A stretch of DNA of 61,811 nucleotides from Saprospiraceae bacterium (GTDB taxonomy: Bacteria; Bacteroidota; Bacteroidia; Chitinophagales; Saprospiraceae): positions 1-61,811 of the forward strand of contig JALSPK010000011.1 of NCBI GenBank assembly GCA_026986005.1. Direction: 5' to 3'. Numbering within the stretch: the first letter of the stretch is position 1; each line of letters starts with the position of its first letter. The notes beneath the pieces were generated by a model. The model was not told where the DNA came from and ran no database searches. It saw nothing but the letters and a program-made list of their open reading frames with translations. A program made the translations under genes and the position numbers. Positions 36,799-46,064 of the stretch are shown piece after piece.

Positions 36799-38271
36799 AT
36801 GAAAATAATCAGCTGGATATTTAGCACTTTAATCATTTTATCAGTCTTTATTGCAGCAGGTTGTTTTAAAGAAGAGGTATATAACGGAACAGATGTCAAA
36901 CTAAGATTCTCTACCGACACCCTAACTTTTGATACTGTTTTCACAACTGTCGGATCTGCTACAAAAATCTTCAAAATTTATAATGACAAGGAAAAAACGA
37001 TATCCATCAGTAGTATAAAAATAGAAAATAATAAATACAACCAATTCCGCCTCAATATAGATGGTCTTAGCACAAATGAAGCTAAAGATGTTGAGATTGG
37101 CCCAAATGACTCTATCTATATTTTTGCAGAAGCTAAAATTAATCCTGATGCACCATTGTCCATAAGTCCATTTATAATCGAAGACCATCTCGTATTCAAT
37201 ACCAATGGCAATGAACAAAAGGTTCTGCTTGAAGCCTGGGGACAAAACGCTAACTACATAACGGGAAAAGGGAAAGGCAAGCATTTTTTAACTACTTGTG
37301 ATATGGGAGAAATGGTTTGGGGTGATCCAAAACCTTATGTCATTTACGGATCATTGCATATAGACAGCTGCACTTTAAAACTTCCTGCCGGAACAAAAGT
37401 ATACATACACGGTGGTATTGCAAAAACAGAAGATGGATATTTTTACTATGACGGCAATTTATATTTTCATAAAAATGCTCGATTACTAACTGAAGGTACT
37501 GTAGAAAATCCGGTAATAATCCAAACTGACAGGCTTGAAGAAAAATATCAAGATATAAATGCTTTATGGTATGGTATAATTTTCAGACCGGAATCCCAAG
37601 GCTCGCATATTGTCAATACAACAATTCAAAACGCAACTATTGGTATCTATCTTGACTCTATGGCCGAAGTCTCTTTAGAATCAACAAAATTTTGGCATAT
37701 TGGAGCTGTCGGTATATATTCAAATCACGCAATTTTAAATGCAAAAAATTGCCTAATTGCTGATATCGGTGGTTACAATGTAGTAGCTGACTATGGTGGT
37801 AAAATCAATATGACTAATTGCACAATTTACAATGACAATAAAGATGACGCATTGGTTTTGAAAAACTATAAATGTCTTGATGTAGATTGTGAAAACATAG
37901 ACATTTACCCCTTAGAAGCTAATTTTCAGAACTGCATAATATATGGAACAAATGAAGATGAACTATTGCTGTCAAATGCCGATAAAAGCAATAATGAAAT
38001 CTTCAAATACAGATTTGACAACTGTCTTATTAGCGTTCTGGATGTTTTAAAAAACGACCAATATCCTAACTTTTTTGATCATACTGAAAACAGTATAAAT
38101 GGAGCAGGTGATGAAAATCTGTTTTTAGATGTCAAAGAATATGATTACCGACCTGACACAATGGCTATTGTTATTGACCGAGGAAAATACATTTCTAATC
38201 TGACAAAAGACATAGATGGACTCCCTAGAGATGCCAATCCGGATATAGGCTGTTATGAATTTCAAAAATAA
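36799..38271 (+). CDS. Secreted lipoprotein with right-handed beta-helix and choice-of-anchor Q end
   Basis: 490 residues. Lipoprotein signal ends FIAAGCFKEE (Cys22). Residues ~30-150 are an Ig-like domain (LRFSTDTLTFDTVFTTVGSATKIFKIYN). Residues ~165-430 form a parallel beta-helix with short repeats such as HIVNTTIQNATIGIYLDS and LNAKNCLIADIGGYNVV. The end (DIDGLPRDANPDIGCYEFQ) is the choice-of-anchor Q signature. No catalytic residues are evident; a carbohydrate-binding or surface role is inferred. A single gene with no operon partner. Confidence 0.85.
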   Translation: MKIISWIFSTLIILSVFIAAGCFKEEVYNGTDVKLRFSTDTLTFDTVFTTVGSATKIFKIYNDKEKTISISSIKIENNKYNQFRLNIDGLSTNEAKDVEIGPNDSIYIFAEAKINPDAPLSISPFIIEDHLVFNTNGNEQKVLLEAWGQNANYITGKGKGKHFLTTCDMGEMVWGDPKPYVIYGSLHIDSCTLKLPAGTKVYIHGGIAKTEDGYFYYDGNLYFHKNARLLTEGTVENPVIIQTDRLEEKYQDINALWYGIIFRPESQGSHIVNTTIQNATIGIYLDSMAEVSLESTKFWHIGAVGIYSNHAILNAKNCLIADIGGYNVVADYGGKINMTNCTIYNDNKDDALVLKNYKCLDVDCENIDIYPLEANFQNCIIYGTNEDELLLSNADKSNNEIFKYRFDNCLISVLDVLKNDQYPNFFDHTENSINGAGDENLFLDVKEYDYRPDTMAIVIDRGKYISNLTKDIDGLPRDANPDIGCYEFQK

Positions 38272-38312
38272 TCATAAATTCATTTGTATAACATGCTCCA
38301 AAAACAACTCAT

Positions 38313-39704
38313 TTAAAACTTAAACCCAACCGTAGCTACCAATCTGTTAGTATGCTTATCAACTGCAATTTGTGGAGTTCTATCAGTATTTTCTGTTACA
38401 TAAGGTGAATATGAGTAAGAGTAATCTGACCCAAGATACCCTAAATCTATATAATAATTATCTCCTCTGTATCCTAGTCCAAAACTATACTTCTTGGAGG
38501 GATCAAATCCTTCGCTATCAACAAATGGACTACCATTTAAAGAGCCTCCCAATCGAAATCTAAGCTTTTGATATCCAATTTCCATACCCAATTTGAAATT
38601 CACTGTAGACCTGAGACCTCTTCTTATCTTGCGATTTACAAGCTTTTCGTTTTCCAAATCAATAGGATCACTACTGTACTTTCTAAAATTATACTTCCCT
38701 GAAGAGTAATTTAAAAATTCTGCATCAGCATTAACAAAACCTGCTAATTTACCTGACTTGAATATTTTACCAACGCTACCGATAAATTTCCAAGGTGTTG
38801 TTAATTTAAAATCAAAATAGGAAGATTGAGCAATTGTATCAATATAATAATTATTGCTCTCTGCAACAAAGTCCTTAGATGCATCTTCACTCAATCTAAA
38901 CCCGGTAGGAGTATGCATAGAAACTCCAACTCTAAAGTTACGAGGCAATATCGCAATAGCTCCCAATTTAAGATTAAATCCGACCCCGGTTGTACTATAT
39001 ATCTCGTCATATGTAAGGCTAGTAAAATAAAAATCAGGATCATCTATCAATGATTCATCTAAAGATTCTTCAATATGCCTTTCTGTATTGTAAGTCAAAA
39101 AGGGAACTCCAATCGAAACGCCAAAAAGCATTTTCTTTTTGTAATTTCCTCCTAGAGCAAAAACCATTTCATTGATGCTCCCCGATTCGGTTGTGTTCAT
39201 AGATTGATTGATTGGAAAAGAGTAAAATGGCTCATAATCAATATTAGATTGGTCAAATAAATCCGGTGATTCCATAAGGCTACCATTTGTTACTGCGTCT
39301 ACATCCATTCTATTACTAAACTCTGCAATTTTATTCAATCCAATAGCAAAATTTCTGGATACCCATGTACCGGACTTTTTGTTGTTTGTGACAAAACCAA
39401 TATTGTCAAAAACAAATTTACTATCCAAACTATTATCGTTGTTTTTACTCCAATATGCATTTGCATAACCACCTGAATGTCCCAAAGAGATATTGAACTC
39501 ACTTCTCCAAAAATTCCCCAAAGTTGCAGGGTTATGACTGATAGCTGAAAAATCAGCTCCCATCGCTCCGAAAGAACCTCCAACTCCAAGAGATCTGGCG
39601 GTAGCTATGTTATCTGCATACGAATAACGCAATGCATCTTCCAAAGATTGACTAAAAACTACTATCGGGAGTAAAAAAACTATTATTAAAATGTATTTTT
39701 TCAT
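38313..39704 (-). CDS. OmpP1/FadL/TodX family outer-membrane transport protein
   Basis: 463 residues from the ATG at 39704 (MKKYILIIVFLLPIVVFSQ, a signal peptide). An open frame continues 179 codons upstream into the neighbouring low-complexity gene, but its composition (repeated AQEV, QDQ) shows it is only an alternate frame of that gene. The mature N-terminus ALRYSYADNIATARSLGVGGSFGAMGADFSAISHNPATLG is the hallmark of the FadL plug and first strands in Bacteroidota. It ends in an aromatic residue (VATVGFKF). These porins pass long-chain fatty acids or other hydrophobic substrates. Confidence 0.88.
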   Translation of the reverse strand: MKKYILIIVFLLPIVVFSQSLEDALRYSYADNIATARSLGVGGSFGAMGADFSAISHNPATLGNFWRSEFNISLGHSGGYANAYWSKNNDNSLDSKFVFDNIGFVTNNKKSGTWVSRNFAIGLNKIAEFSNRMDVDAVTNGSLMESPDLFDQSNIDYEPFYSFPINQSMNTTESGSINEMVFALGGNYKKKMLFGVSIGVPFLTYNTERHIEESLDESLIDDPDFYFTSLTYDEIYSTTGVGFNLKLGAIAILPRNFRVGVSMHTPTGFRLSEDASKDFVAESNNYYIDTIAQSSYFDFKLTTPWKFIGSVGKIFKSGKLAGFVNADAEFLNYSSGKYNFRKYSSDPIDLENEKLVNRKIRRGLRSTVNFKLGMEIGYQKLRFRLGGSLNGSPFVDSEGFDPSKKYSFGLGYRGDNYYIDLGYLGSDYSYSYSPYVTENTDRTPQIAVDKHTNRLVATVGFKF

Positions 39705-39748
39705 CGTGTTTATTTTATTATTTATTTGAAGTTGATTGACATTTATCT

Positions 39749-39783
39749 TAAAAAAAGGGAATGGTCGGTTAAACTCATTCCCT
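39749..39783 (-). terminator. Rho-independent terminator of the Ser/Arg-rich protein gene
   Basis: On the minus strand AGGGAATG, a 12-base loop, CATTCCCT and then seven T residues. It separates the Ser/Arg-rich gene from the FadL-type gene, so the latter needs its own promoter or read-through. Confidence 0.85.
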
Positions 39784-39807
39784 ATATATTTATTATGAAA
39801 ACAAATC

Positions 39808-41118
39808 CTATCTTCTTTTGAATGAACTTCTGCTTGAGCTACTTCTTGAGCTACTTCTTGAGCTACTTCTTGAGCTTGTACTTGATCTCGAAGTACTTGG
39901 TCGGCTAAAACTTGATCCTGAAGAACTACGACTACTTCTTGATGGAGAATAGCTTCTTGATCTTGAGGATGAGTTGCTGCTTCTTGTCCTTGAAGGAGAA
40001 CTACTCGATCTTCTTGGCTTATAACTACTTCTATGTGGACTTTTTGACCTTGAACTTTCGTATGACCTTTTAGATTTACTCGTTGATCTTCTTGTTTTTG
40101 TTCTTGTAGTATTCCTTTTCGGTGCACTTCTCCTCTCTGTTCTCTTATAGCTTCTACTTCTTTCAGATGAATTAACTCTAGGAGGATTTCTTTTACCTCT
40201 GTATGTTGGTTTACTGTTTCTATGTCTTTTAGTAGATTCATATGATCTCGAAGTAGACCTCGAAGTAGACCTCGGATTCACTCCTGAAGATTTCCTATTA
40301 ACCTTTCTATTTACCTTAGTGTCTTTAGCTTTTCTATCACTAAATGGTTTCCAGGATTTTCTTTTTACTTTTCCTCTTGAGCCAATCTCGGGTTTTCTTA
40401 CATTCTCTCTTCTTTTTTCCATAGTTACTTTCTTGTCAACTATTCCACCTTTCTTTTTTAACCCTCCGGTTTCTCCTTTCTTTTTAGCAGAAACGCTTGA
40501 CAAGCCTCTTCGTGACCCATAATATCTCTTTCTTCCCTTTTTGGTATCATATCTAGTATTGTTGTAATACGTCCTATTATCATAATAATTGTTGTATCCG
40601 TAGTATCTGGATCCGTAATAGCCAGATCCGTAATATCCATCTTGATACCCATTGTAATACCCATTGTAGTATCCTCTATTATATCCATTGTAATAACCGC
40701 CATATCCTCCATAATATGAACCATAGCTATTCCAAGGATCATAATTCCAATAGCTTCTTCTATATCTCCATGGGTTATAATAACCGGTACTTACAAAAAC
40801 TGTCACTCCCGGCGTATAATAAAAGTCATCATAGTAAAAAGGATCATAGCTATCATAAAAATAACTTCTTCTATGAAATCTCCTTATCCTTTTGGAATAA
40901 CAATAATCGTAATCATCATAATAATCATCTTCATAGTATTCATCTCCTGATTCATCATAATAATCATCTTCATCATCATCTGCAACTACAACTGTGTTGT
41001 CATAATAACTTCCATCTGTATCCGGATCGTAATACAAATCATCGAACTGAGCGAATGAAACATTGTTTATAAATAAAAACAATGATAAAAACATCCAAAA
41101 TAATACTGACTTTTTCAT
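39808..41118 (-). CDS. Secreted low-complexity protein: acidic/Tyr, Tyr-Gly and Ser-Arg (RS-like) segments
   Basis: 436 residues with a signal peptide (MKKSVLFWMFLSLFLFINNVSFA). Four composition zones follow: Asp/Tyr-rich acidic (~25-75), Tyr/Gly/Asn-rich (~105-200; repeated YYNGY and YYGS), Lys-rich (~205-265), and an Arg/Ser-dominated tail (~270-436; RSSSRSSSRSS, ending SSFKRR). The RS tail resembles eukaryotic SR domains in composition only. A 12-bp tandem repeat near 39838-39882 codes for SSSR. The very basic tail plus acidic N-terminus suggests self-association, polyanion binding or phase separation outside the cytoplasm (inference). I recall similar low-complexity genes near proS in other Bacteroidota. 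Confidence 0.8.
   Translation of the reverse strand: MKKSVLFWMFLSLFLFINNVSFAQFDDLYYDPDTDGSYYDNTVVVADDDEDDYYDESGDEYYEDDYYDDYDYCYSKRIRRFHRRSYFYDSYDPFYYDDFYYTPGVTVFVSTGYYNPWRYRRSYWNYDPWNSYGSYYGGYGGYYNGYNRGYYNGYYNGYQDGYYGSGYYGSRYYGYNNYYDNRTYYNNTRYDTKKGRKRYYGSRRGLSSVSAKKKGETGGLKKKGGIVDKKVTMEKRRENVRKPEIGSRGKVKRKSWKPFSDRKAKDTKVNRKVNRKSSGVNPRSTSRSTSRSYESTKRHRNSKPTYRGKRNPPRVNSSERSRSYKRTERRSAPKRNTTRTKTRRSTSKSKRSYESSRSKSPHRSSYKPRRSSSSPSRTRSSNSSSRSRSYSPSRSSRSSSGSSFSRPSTSRSSTSSRSSSRSSSRSSSSRSSFKRR
39838..39882 (-). repeat. 12-bp in-frame tandem repeat in the Ser/Arg-rich gene
   Basis: The plus strand shows about three and a half copies of TTGAGCTACTTC. Each unit encodes four residues (SSSR), so copy-number changes keep the frame. 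Confidence 0.7.
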
Positions 41119-41385
41119 AATAATACTTTTTTTCTATAAATAATTAAGCTCTTTTTCAACTTCACACCGCAATTTATTACTTTTGTGGGAATTTATGTGT
41201 TAATAAAATATTAAAGTTTTAATAAACTGTGTTAAATCACCTTTTTGAGCTCACATTTGACTCAGAATCTTATGATTTTTTTTATTATTAACCCATTTTC
41301 AATTTAATAACGTTAGGGGAAGTATTGAAGTTTCAATATTGTTGTATTTTAAATTTTCCTTAACATTTAAGTATAAAAAAATAAT
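41119..41385. other. Divergent promoter region between the Ser/Arg-rich gene and proS
   Basis: 267 bp, AT-rich. No clear TAnnTTTG box for either gene was found. Nothing else was seen. Confidence 0.4.
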
Positions 41386-42852
41386 ATGGCTAAAGAAATA
41401 ACACCTAGAAGTGAAAATTATTCACAATGGTATTTGGATATTGTAAAAAAAGCAGGATTGGCTGAAAACTCCGCAGTAAGAGGAAGCATGGTAATCAAAC
41501 CTTATGGTTATGCAATATGGGAAAACATAAAAGAAGATTTGGATAGAAGATTTAAGGAAACAGGTCATCAGAATGCATATTTTCCGTTATTCATACCAAA
41601 AAGCTTTTTGAGCAAAGAAGCTGATCATGTAGAGGGCTTTGCCAAAGAATGTGCTGTAGTAACACATCATAGACTTATGAATAATCCTGATGGCAGTGGT
41701 GTTGTTGTGGATCCCAGTGCAAAACTTGAAGAAGAGTTGATAGTAAGACCAACATCAGAAACTATCATTTGGAACACATACAAAAATTGGATTAAATCAT
41801 ATAGAGACTTGCCATTATTGATCAATCAATGGGCTAATGTTGTTAGATGGGAAATGAGAACAAGGCCATTTCTGAGAACCGCAGAATTTTTATGGCAAGA
41901 AGGTCATACCGCTCACGCTACTAAAGAAGAAGCGATACAAGAAGCGAAACAAATGCACGATGTCTATGCTGATTTTGCAGAATCTGTGATGGCAATGCCA
42001 GTGATAAAAGGTTCGAAGTCAGAATCCGAAAGATTTGCCGGAGCATTGGACACATTTACAATCGAGGCAATGATGCAAGACGGTAAGGCCTTGCAAGCAG
42101 GCACTTCTCATTTTTTAGGCCAAAATTTTGCCAAAGCTTTCGAAGTGAAGTTTTTAAATAATGAAAATAAAGAAGAATTTGTTTGGGCTACCTCCTGGGG
42201 AGTATCAACAAGATTAGTTGGTGCACTCATCATGACACATTCCGATGATGATGGACTTGTACTTCCTCCGAAGCTAGCTCCAATTCAAGTAGTCATAGTT
42301 CCAATACCTAAACCTAACGAGAAAATTCTTGAAGTCGCAAATGGTATTACGACAAAATTGAAATCAAAAGGCATTTCTGTTAAGATAGATATTGACGACA
42401 AGAAAAGACCCGGATTCAAATTTGCAGAGTACGAAATGATGGGAGTGCCTATAAGATTGGGTATAGGAATGAGAGATTTGGATAAAGGAGTAGTAGAAGT
42501 GGCAAGACGTGATACAAAAGAAAAAAATGCAATTCCACTAGCTAATATTGAAGATTATATCGAAAACCTACTTGTTGAGATTCAAGATAATTTATTTCAA
42601 AAAGCATTAAATTTCAGAAAGGAAAGAACCTCATATGTAGATACTTTTGAGGAATTTAAAAATGTATTAGAAGATAAGGGTGGGTTTATCTATGCTCATT
42701 GGGATGGCACAGCAGAAACAGAAGAAAAAATCAAAGAATTAACAAAAGCAACAATAAGGTGTATACCATTGGATGCAAAAGATGAAAAAGGTGTTGATAT
42801 GATATCAGGAAAACCTTCAAAAAACAGAGTTCTTTTTGCGAAAGCATATTAA
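41386..42852 (+). CDS. proS: Prolyl-tRNA synthetase, class III (archaeal/eukaryotic type)
   Basis: 488 residues, the short type without the bacterial editing insertion. Charges tRNA-Pro. Motif 2 region [28 protein letters not shown] (~163-190), [24 protein letters not shown] and [41 protein letters not shown] (anticodon domain start) are all intact. Starts the proS-smpB-pseudouridine synthase operon (12 and 11 bp gaps). Confidence 0.96.
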   Translation: MAKEITPRSENYSQWYLDIVKKAGLAENSAVRGSMVIKPYGYAIWENIKEDLDRRFKETGHQNAYFPLFIPKSFLSKEADHVEGFAKECAVVTHHRLMNNPDGSGVVVDPSAKLEEELIVRPTSETIIWNTYKNWIKSYRDLPLLINQWANVVRWEMRTRPFLRTAEFLWQEGHTAHATKEEAIQEAKQMHDVYADFAESVMAMPVIKGSKSESERFAGALDTFTIEAMMQDGKALQAGTSHFLGQNFAKAFEVKFLNNENKEEFVWATSWGVSTRLVGALIMTHSDDDGLVLPPKLAPIQVVIVPIPKPNEKILEVANGITTKLKSKGISVKIDIDDKKRPGFKFAEYEMMGVPIRLGIGMRDLDKGVVEVARRDTKEKNAIPLANIEDYIENLLVEIQDNLFQKALNFRKERTSYVDTFEEFKNVLEDKGGFIYAHWDGTAETEEKIKELTKATIRCIPLDAKDEKGVDMISGKPSKNRVLFAKAY

Positions 42853-42864
42853 TTTAATCACAGT

Positions 42865-43329
42865 ATGGCGAATAACAAAACGGTTGAAATAAAGAATAGG
42901 AAAGCAAGGTTTGAGTATCATATTATTCAAACCTATGAAGCGGGACTAGTTTTAACCGGAACTGAAGTAAAATCAGTAAGAGAGGGCAAAGCTAATATAA
43001 ATGAGGCTTATTGCCTATTTGATAAAAACAATGAGCTTTGGATAAAAAACATGCATATAGCTGAGTATAAACTTGGTTATCATTACAATCATGAACCTAG
43101 ACGCGACAGAAAATTATTATTAAGAAAATCCGAATTAAAAAAATTATACAGGCGAGTCTTGGAAAAAGGAAATACAATCGTACCGTTGCGTCTATATTTT
43201 TCTGAAAGAGGTATTATAAAACTGGAAATAGCCGCAGCACAAGGCAAAAAATCCTTTGATAAAAGACATTCCATCAAAGAAAAAGACATAAAAAGAGAAA
43301 AGAGCCGGTATGATAAATATAACAGCTAA
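42865..43329 (+). CDS. smpB: SsrA-binding protein
   Basis: 154 residues, standard length. Binds tmRNA for rescue of stalled ribosomes. Signatures: NRKARFEYHIIQTYEAGLVLTGTEVKSVREGKANINEAYCLF, HIAEYKLGYHYNHEPRRDRKLLLRKSELKKLYRRVLEKGNTIVPLRLYF and the basic C-terminal tail KRHSIKEKDIKREKSR that inserts into the decoding centre. tmRNA is not in this window. Confidence 0.96.
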   Translation: MANNKTVEIKNRKARFEYHIIQTYEAGLVLTGTEVKSVREGKANINEAYCLFDKNNELWIKNMHIAEYKLGYHYNHEPRRDRKLLLRKSELKKLYRRVLEKGNTIVPLRLYFSERGIIKLEIAAAQGKKSFDKRHSIKEKDIKREKSRYDKYNS

Positions 43330-43340
43330 AAATAAATATT

Positions 43341-43979
43341 TTGAAGATAGTATTTGAAAATAATGATATAATTGCTATCAATAAAAATGCCGGAATCCCT
43401 TCCCAACCTGATTTAACTAAAGACAAATCGGTATATGATTATGTCAAATACAGGATTGGAACTACACCATATATTCTTAATAGAATTGATAGACCGGTTA
43501 GTGGGTTAGTACTTTTTGCAAAAAACAAAAAAGCTGCAACATTTTATTCAAATATTATATCAAACGATAGAACTATTAAAACATATTACGCTATTGTCGA
43601 GAATAAACCTTTTAATCCTGAAGGGCATATTGAAACTATTTTGATAAAAAAAGGGAATAAGGCATATATATCTAAAGATAATCCTAATGGTAAAAATGCT
43701 ATTTTGGACTATAAATATATTGGTTGCGGAAAAAAATATCATTATTTGAAAATAAAACTATCTACGGGAAGATTTCATCAAATAAGAGCACAATTAGCTC
43801 ATATCGGATGTCATATAAAAGGAGATATAAAATATGGAGCGAGAAGAGCAAACAAGGATAGAAGCATATGCCTGCACGCATTCAAATATGAGCTTCTCAC
43901 TACTGAATCCTTAAATTTTAAAGCGGAATTTCCTGATTCTATACTTTGGAAAGATTTGGCTTCATATATAAAAAAATGA
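43341..43979 (+). CDS. RluA family pseudouridine synthase
   Basis: 212 residues, apparently starting at a TTG 11 bp after smpB; no ATG gives a better match to the family N-terminus (VFENNDIIAINKNAGIPSQPD). The catalytic Asp lies in LNRIDRPVSGLVLFAKN, and LSTGRFHQIRAQLAHIGCHIKGDIKYGA is the second signature. No S4 domain. Target (rRNA or tRNA) cannot be told from sequence. Confidence 0.88.
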   Translation: MKIVFENNDIIAINKNAGIPSQPDLTKDKSVYDYVKYRIGTTPYILNRIDRPVSGLVLFAKNKKAATFYSNIISNDRTIKTYYAIVENKPFNPEGHIETILIKKGNKAYISKDNPNGKNAILDYKYIGCGKKYHYLKIKLSTGRFHQIRAQLAHIGCHIKGDIKYGARRANKDRSICLHAFKYELLTTESLNFKAEFPDSILWKDLASYIKK

Positions 43980-44012
43980 GGTTGTGGAAAATAATTCTCA
44001 CAACCTCTTTTT
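43978..44012. terminator. Bidirectional rho-independent terminator
   Basis: GAGGTTGTG, a 12-base loop, CACAACCTC. T residues follow on the plus strand and seven follow on the minus strand, so it can end both the proS operon and the convergent superoxide reductase gene. Confidence 0.88.
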
Positions 44013-44037
44013 GTCACAAATCTAAATATTTTAATCT

Positions 44038-44418
44038 CTAGACCACCTCGACTATTGTCTCTCCACTCTGCCATACACCGTGTTTGGTACAATAAGCAAG
44101 AGCAGACAATTTCATTTTCTTTTTTGTTGGGACAACTGAAAAATACACTTCCAATTGTTCAGATTGATTGCCTAATGTCCCGGCAGGAACATGAGCTTCT
44201 GCCAACAATCTATCGCCATCATACAATTCTACTTTATCGATATAGTGATCAAAATCATCAGGATGGCTGTATTCTTTTCCGACCTGTACTTTCACCATAG
44301 ACTTTTTACCTTTTTCCATTTTTTCCTCGCAATAAATAAATGGAGAGTGCCTGTCGATGTAATCTTTTTTTGCTTCTTTGTCAATAGTTGAAATATCGAC
44401 ATAATTATTAATTTTCAT
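44038..44418 (-). CDS. Superoxide reductase (neelaredoxin-type, 1Fe)
   Basis: 126 residues. Reduces superoxide to hydrogen peroxide at a non-haem iron centre. The four-His one-Cys ligand set is recognisable: H24 (DRHSPFI), H52 and H58 (GKEYSHPDDFDHYI), C110 and H113 (LAYCTKHGVWQSGE). The H-x5-H and C-x2-H spacing equals that of known enzymes. No N-terminal desulforedoxin domain, so it is the one-iron class. It is followed by a shared terminator and preceded by the PSP1 gene with a 20-bp gap. Confidence 0.85.
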   Translation of the reverse strand: MKINNYVDISTIDKEAKKDYIDRHSPFIYCEEKMEKGKKSMVKVQVGKEYSHPDDFDHYIDKVELYDGDRLLAEAHVPAGTLGNQSEQLEVYFSVVPTKKKMKLSALAYCTKHGVWQSGETIVEVV

Positions 44419-44438
44419 AATTTTAAAGTTTAGTTAAT

Positions 44439-45845
44439 TTATTTTTTTTGATTATTGTTATCATTATTCAGCGGTGGACGTTTTTTGTAATTTCTCCTTT
44501 TTTTTGGTCTTTTAGCACTTCTAGGAGTATTTGCTGCATCTTGCCTTTTATCCCTCTCCTCATTTTTTCCTAGAGGTTTATTTGCCTTGCCGGTATTTTT
44601 ATTATCGTTCTTTACTTTTTCTTTCTTCTCTGTTTTATTTACTGAGCGATTATTGACACGATTATTTCTTGAATTTTTATTTCTTGAATTTTTATTTCTT
44701 GAATTTTTATTTCTTGAATTTTTATTTCTTCTATGTCCTCCTCTTCTTTTTTTACTTTTCTTTTCTTCAGGAAGTTCTATTTGTCCTGTTACATCAGCAA
44801 AACCCATATCATCTCCGGTATCCTCATTTACAAATTGAATTGCTCCTATTTCCAAAGGTTTTTTACCTTTTCGATTCATTTCCAATATTTCGACAACTCG
44901 TTCTTTGGTCAACGCATAAACTTTATTTCTATCCATCTCCCCCTTCATAGAATAATACATCACACCTTTGAAAATATCCAATTTCATCAAATATGCATTA
45001 TTACCTTGCAATCTCAGAACATCAGCTTTTGGAGGAAAACTATCTAAAGCTTCGAGATAAACATCTAATTCAAAATTAAGACAACATTTCAATCTGCCGC
45101 ATAACCCTGTCAATTTTGATTGATTAACAGATAGATTTTGATATCTGACCATCTCAGTTGTTACTGATGTAAAGTTAGTATGCCAGGTGGAACAGCACAA
45201 TTCTCTTCCACATGATGCAACACCACCAATTTTGGAAGACTCTTGACGAATCCCAATTTGGCGCATTTCTATCTTAACCTTGAATTTGTTTGCAAACACC
45301 TTCACAAGCTCTCTAAAATCTACTCGTCCGTCAGAAGTATAATAAAAAGTGACTTTTCTTTTATCTCCTTGGTACTCCACATCCCCTATTTTCATATCAA
45401 TATTTAGAGATGCTGTAATAGCTCTAGCTTGAACTAAAGCGTCTTGCTCCATCGCTCTAGCTTCATGAAGCTTTTGCAGCTCCCAATCATTGGCGATTCT
45501 CAATATTAGGTTAAGCTCTTTGTCCTTGTTTATTCTACGCTTTTTCATCTGTAATCGCACCAAGTCTCCTGAAAGACTAATACGTCCGACATCATATCCA
45601 TTACCGGTATTGATTATAACCCAATCTCCTGTAACCAAATTAAGATTATTTGTGTTTAGGCAAAACTCTTTTCTTGATCCATTCTTATAACTGACTTCAT
45701 ATATTCCAAAATCTTCAATATCAAAAATGTCATTACCTGACATCCAGTCAAAAGTGCTTAATTTTTGATTCCTATTTTCTTTTATTCTCCTTTTCTTTTT
45801 TTCATATTCCTCCGAGACAACACATGTCCACTTTACATCACTCAT
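44439..45845 (-). CDS. PSP1/RicT (YaaT) family protein with repetitive basic tail
   Basis: 468 residues. The PSP1 domain (~35-300) holds the conserved cysteine pattern CGRELCCSTW and TGLCGRLKCCLNFEL; in Bacillus the homologue RicT belongs to an Fe-S complex that modulates RNase Y. The C-terminal ~110 residues are Arg/Lys/Asn-rich disorder with tandem RNKNS repeats (residues ~372-395), probably RNA-binding (inference). In Bacteroidota such genes are often near DNA replication genes; here the neighbour is superoxide reductase. Confidence 0.88.
   Translation of the reverse strand: MSDVKWTCVVSEEYEKKKRRIKENRNQKLSTFDWMSGNDIFDIEDFGIYEVSYKNGSRKEFCLNTNNLNLVTGDWVIINTGNGYDVGRISLSGDLVRLQMKKRRINKDKELNLILRIANDWELQKLHEARAMEQDALVQARAITASLNIDMKIGDVEYQGDKRKVTFYYTSDGRVDFRELVKVFANKFKVKIEMRQIGIRQESSKIGGVASCGRELCCSTWHTNFTSVTTEMVRYQNLSVNQSKLTGLCGRLKCCLNFELDVYLEALDSFPPKADVLRLQGNNAYLMKLDIFKGVMYYSMKGEMDRNKVYALTKERVVEILEMNRKGKKPLEIGAIQFVNEDTGDDMGFADVTGQIELPEEKKSKKRRGGHRRNKNSRNKNSRNKNSRNKNSRNNRVNNRSVNKTEKKEKVKNDNKNTGKANKPLGKNEERDKRQDAANTPRSAKRPKKRRNYKKRPPLNNDNNNQKK
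44664..44731 (-). repeat. 15-bp in-frame tandem repeat in the PSP1 gene
   Basis: The plus strand carries four and a half copies of ATTTCTTGAATTTTT; each unit encodes RNKNS in the gene's C-terminal tail. Copy-number change would keep the frame. Confidence 0.85.
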
Positions 45846-46010
45846 ACATTCATTATTTTACTATTGAAACAAAAAACAATTATATTTTATAATCCACACT
45901 TTACAGCCCATTATTCAATAATGTTTTTACAATTAACCTATAAAGGTAAATAAATTATACAAAATTAAGCTTGAACTTCAAAATAAAAAAATAAAGTTGT
46001 AAGATTTTAA

Positions 46011-46047
46011 TAAAAAAAAGCCAAATCAATAGATTCAGCTTTTTTAC
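46011..46047 (-). terminator. Terminator of the Skp-like gene pair
   Basis: On the minus strand AAGCTGAATC, loop TATT, GATTTGGCTT (with one G-T pair), followed by a T run. Located about 18 bases after the second Skp-like gene. Confidence 0.75.
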
Positions 46048-46064
46048 CATATAGATAATTAAAT

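Noticed and set aside
39705-40241. Same-strand open frame that would extend the FadL-type gene by 179 codons
   Set aside because: Its residues (AQEV, QDQ, HPQD repeats) are an alternate frame of the Ser/Arg-rich gene's repeats; the signal peptide of the FadL protein starts at 39704.
40458-40742. 94-codon frame rich in Met, Ile, Thr and Asp within the Tyr/Gly-rich region
   Set aside because: It results from frame-shifted reading of low-complexity TAT/GGT repeats and has no independent support.
40716-41072. 118-codon antisense frame rich in His and Asn
   Set aside because: Antisense of the Tyr/Asp repeats; composition is the complement of the repeats.
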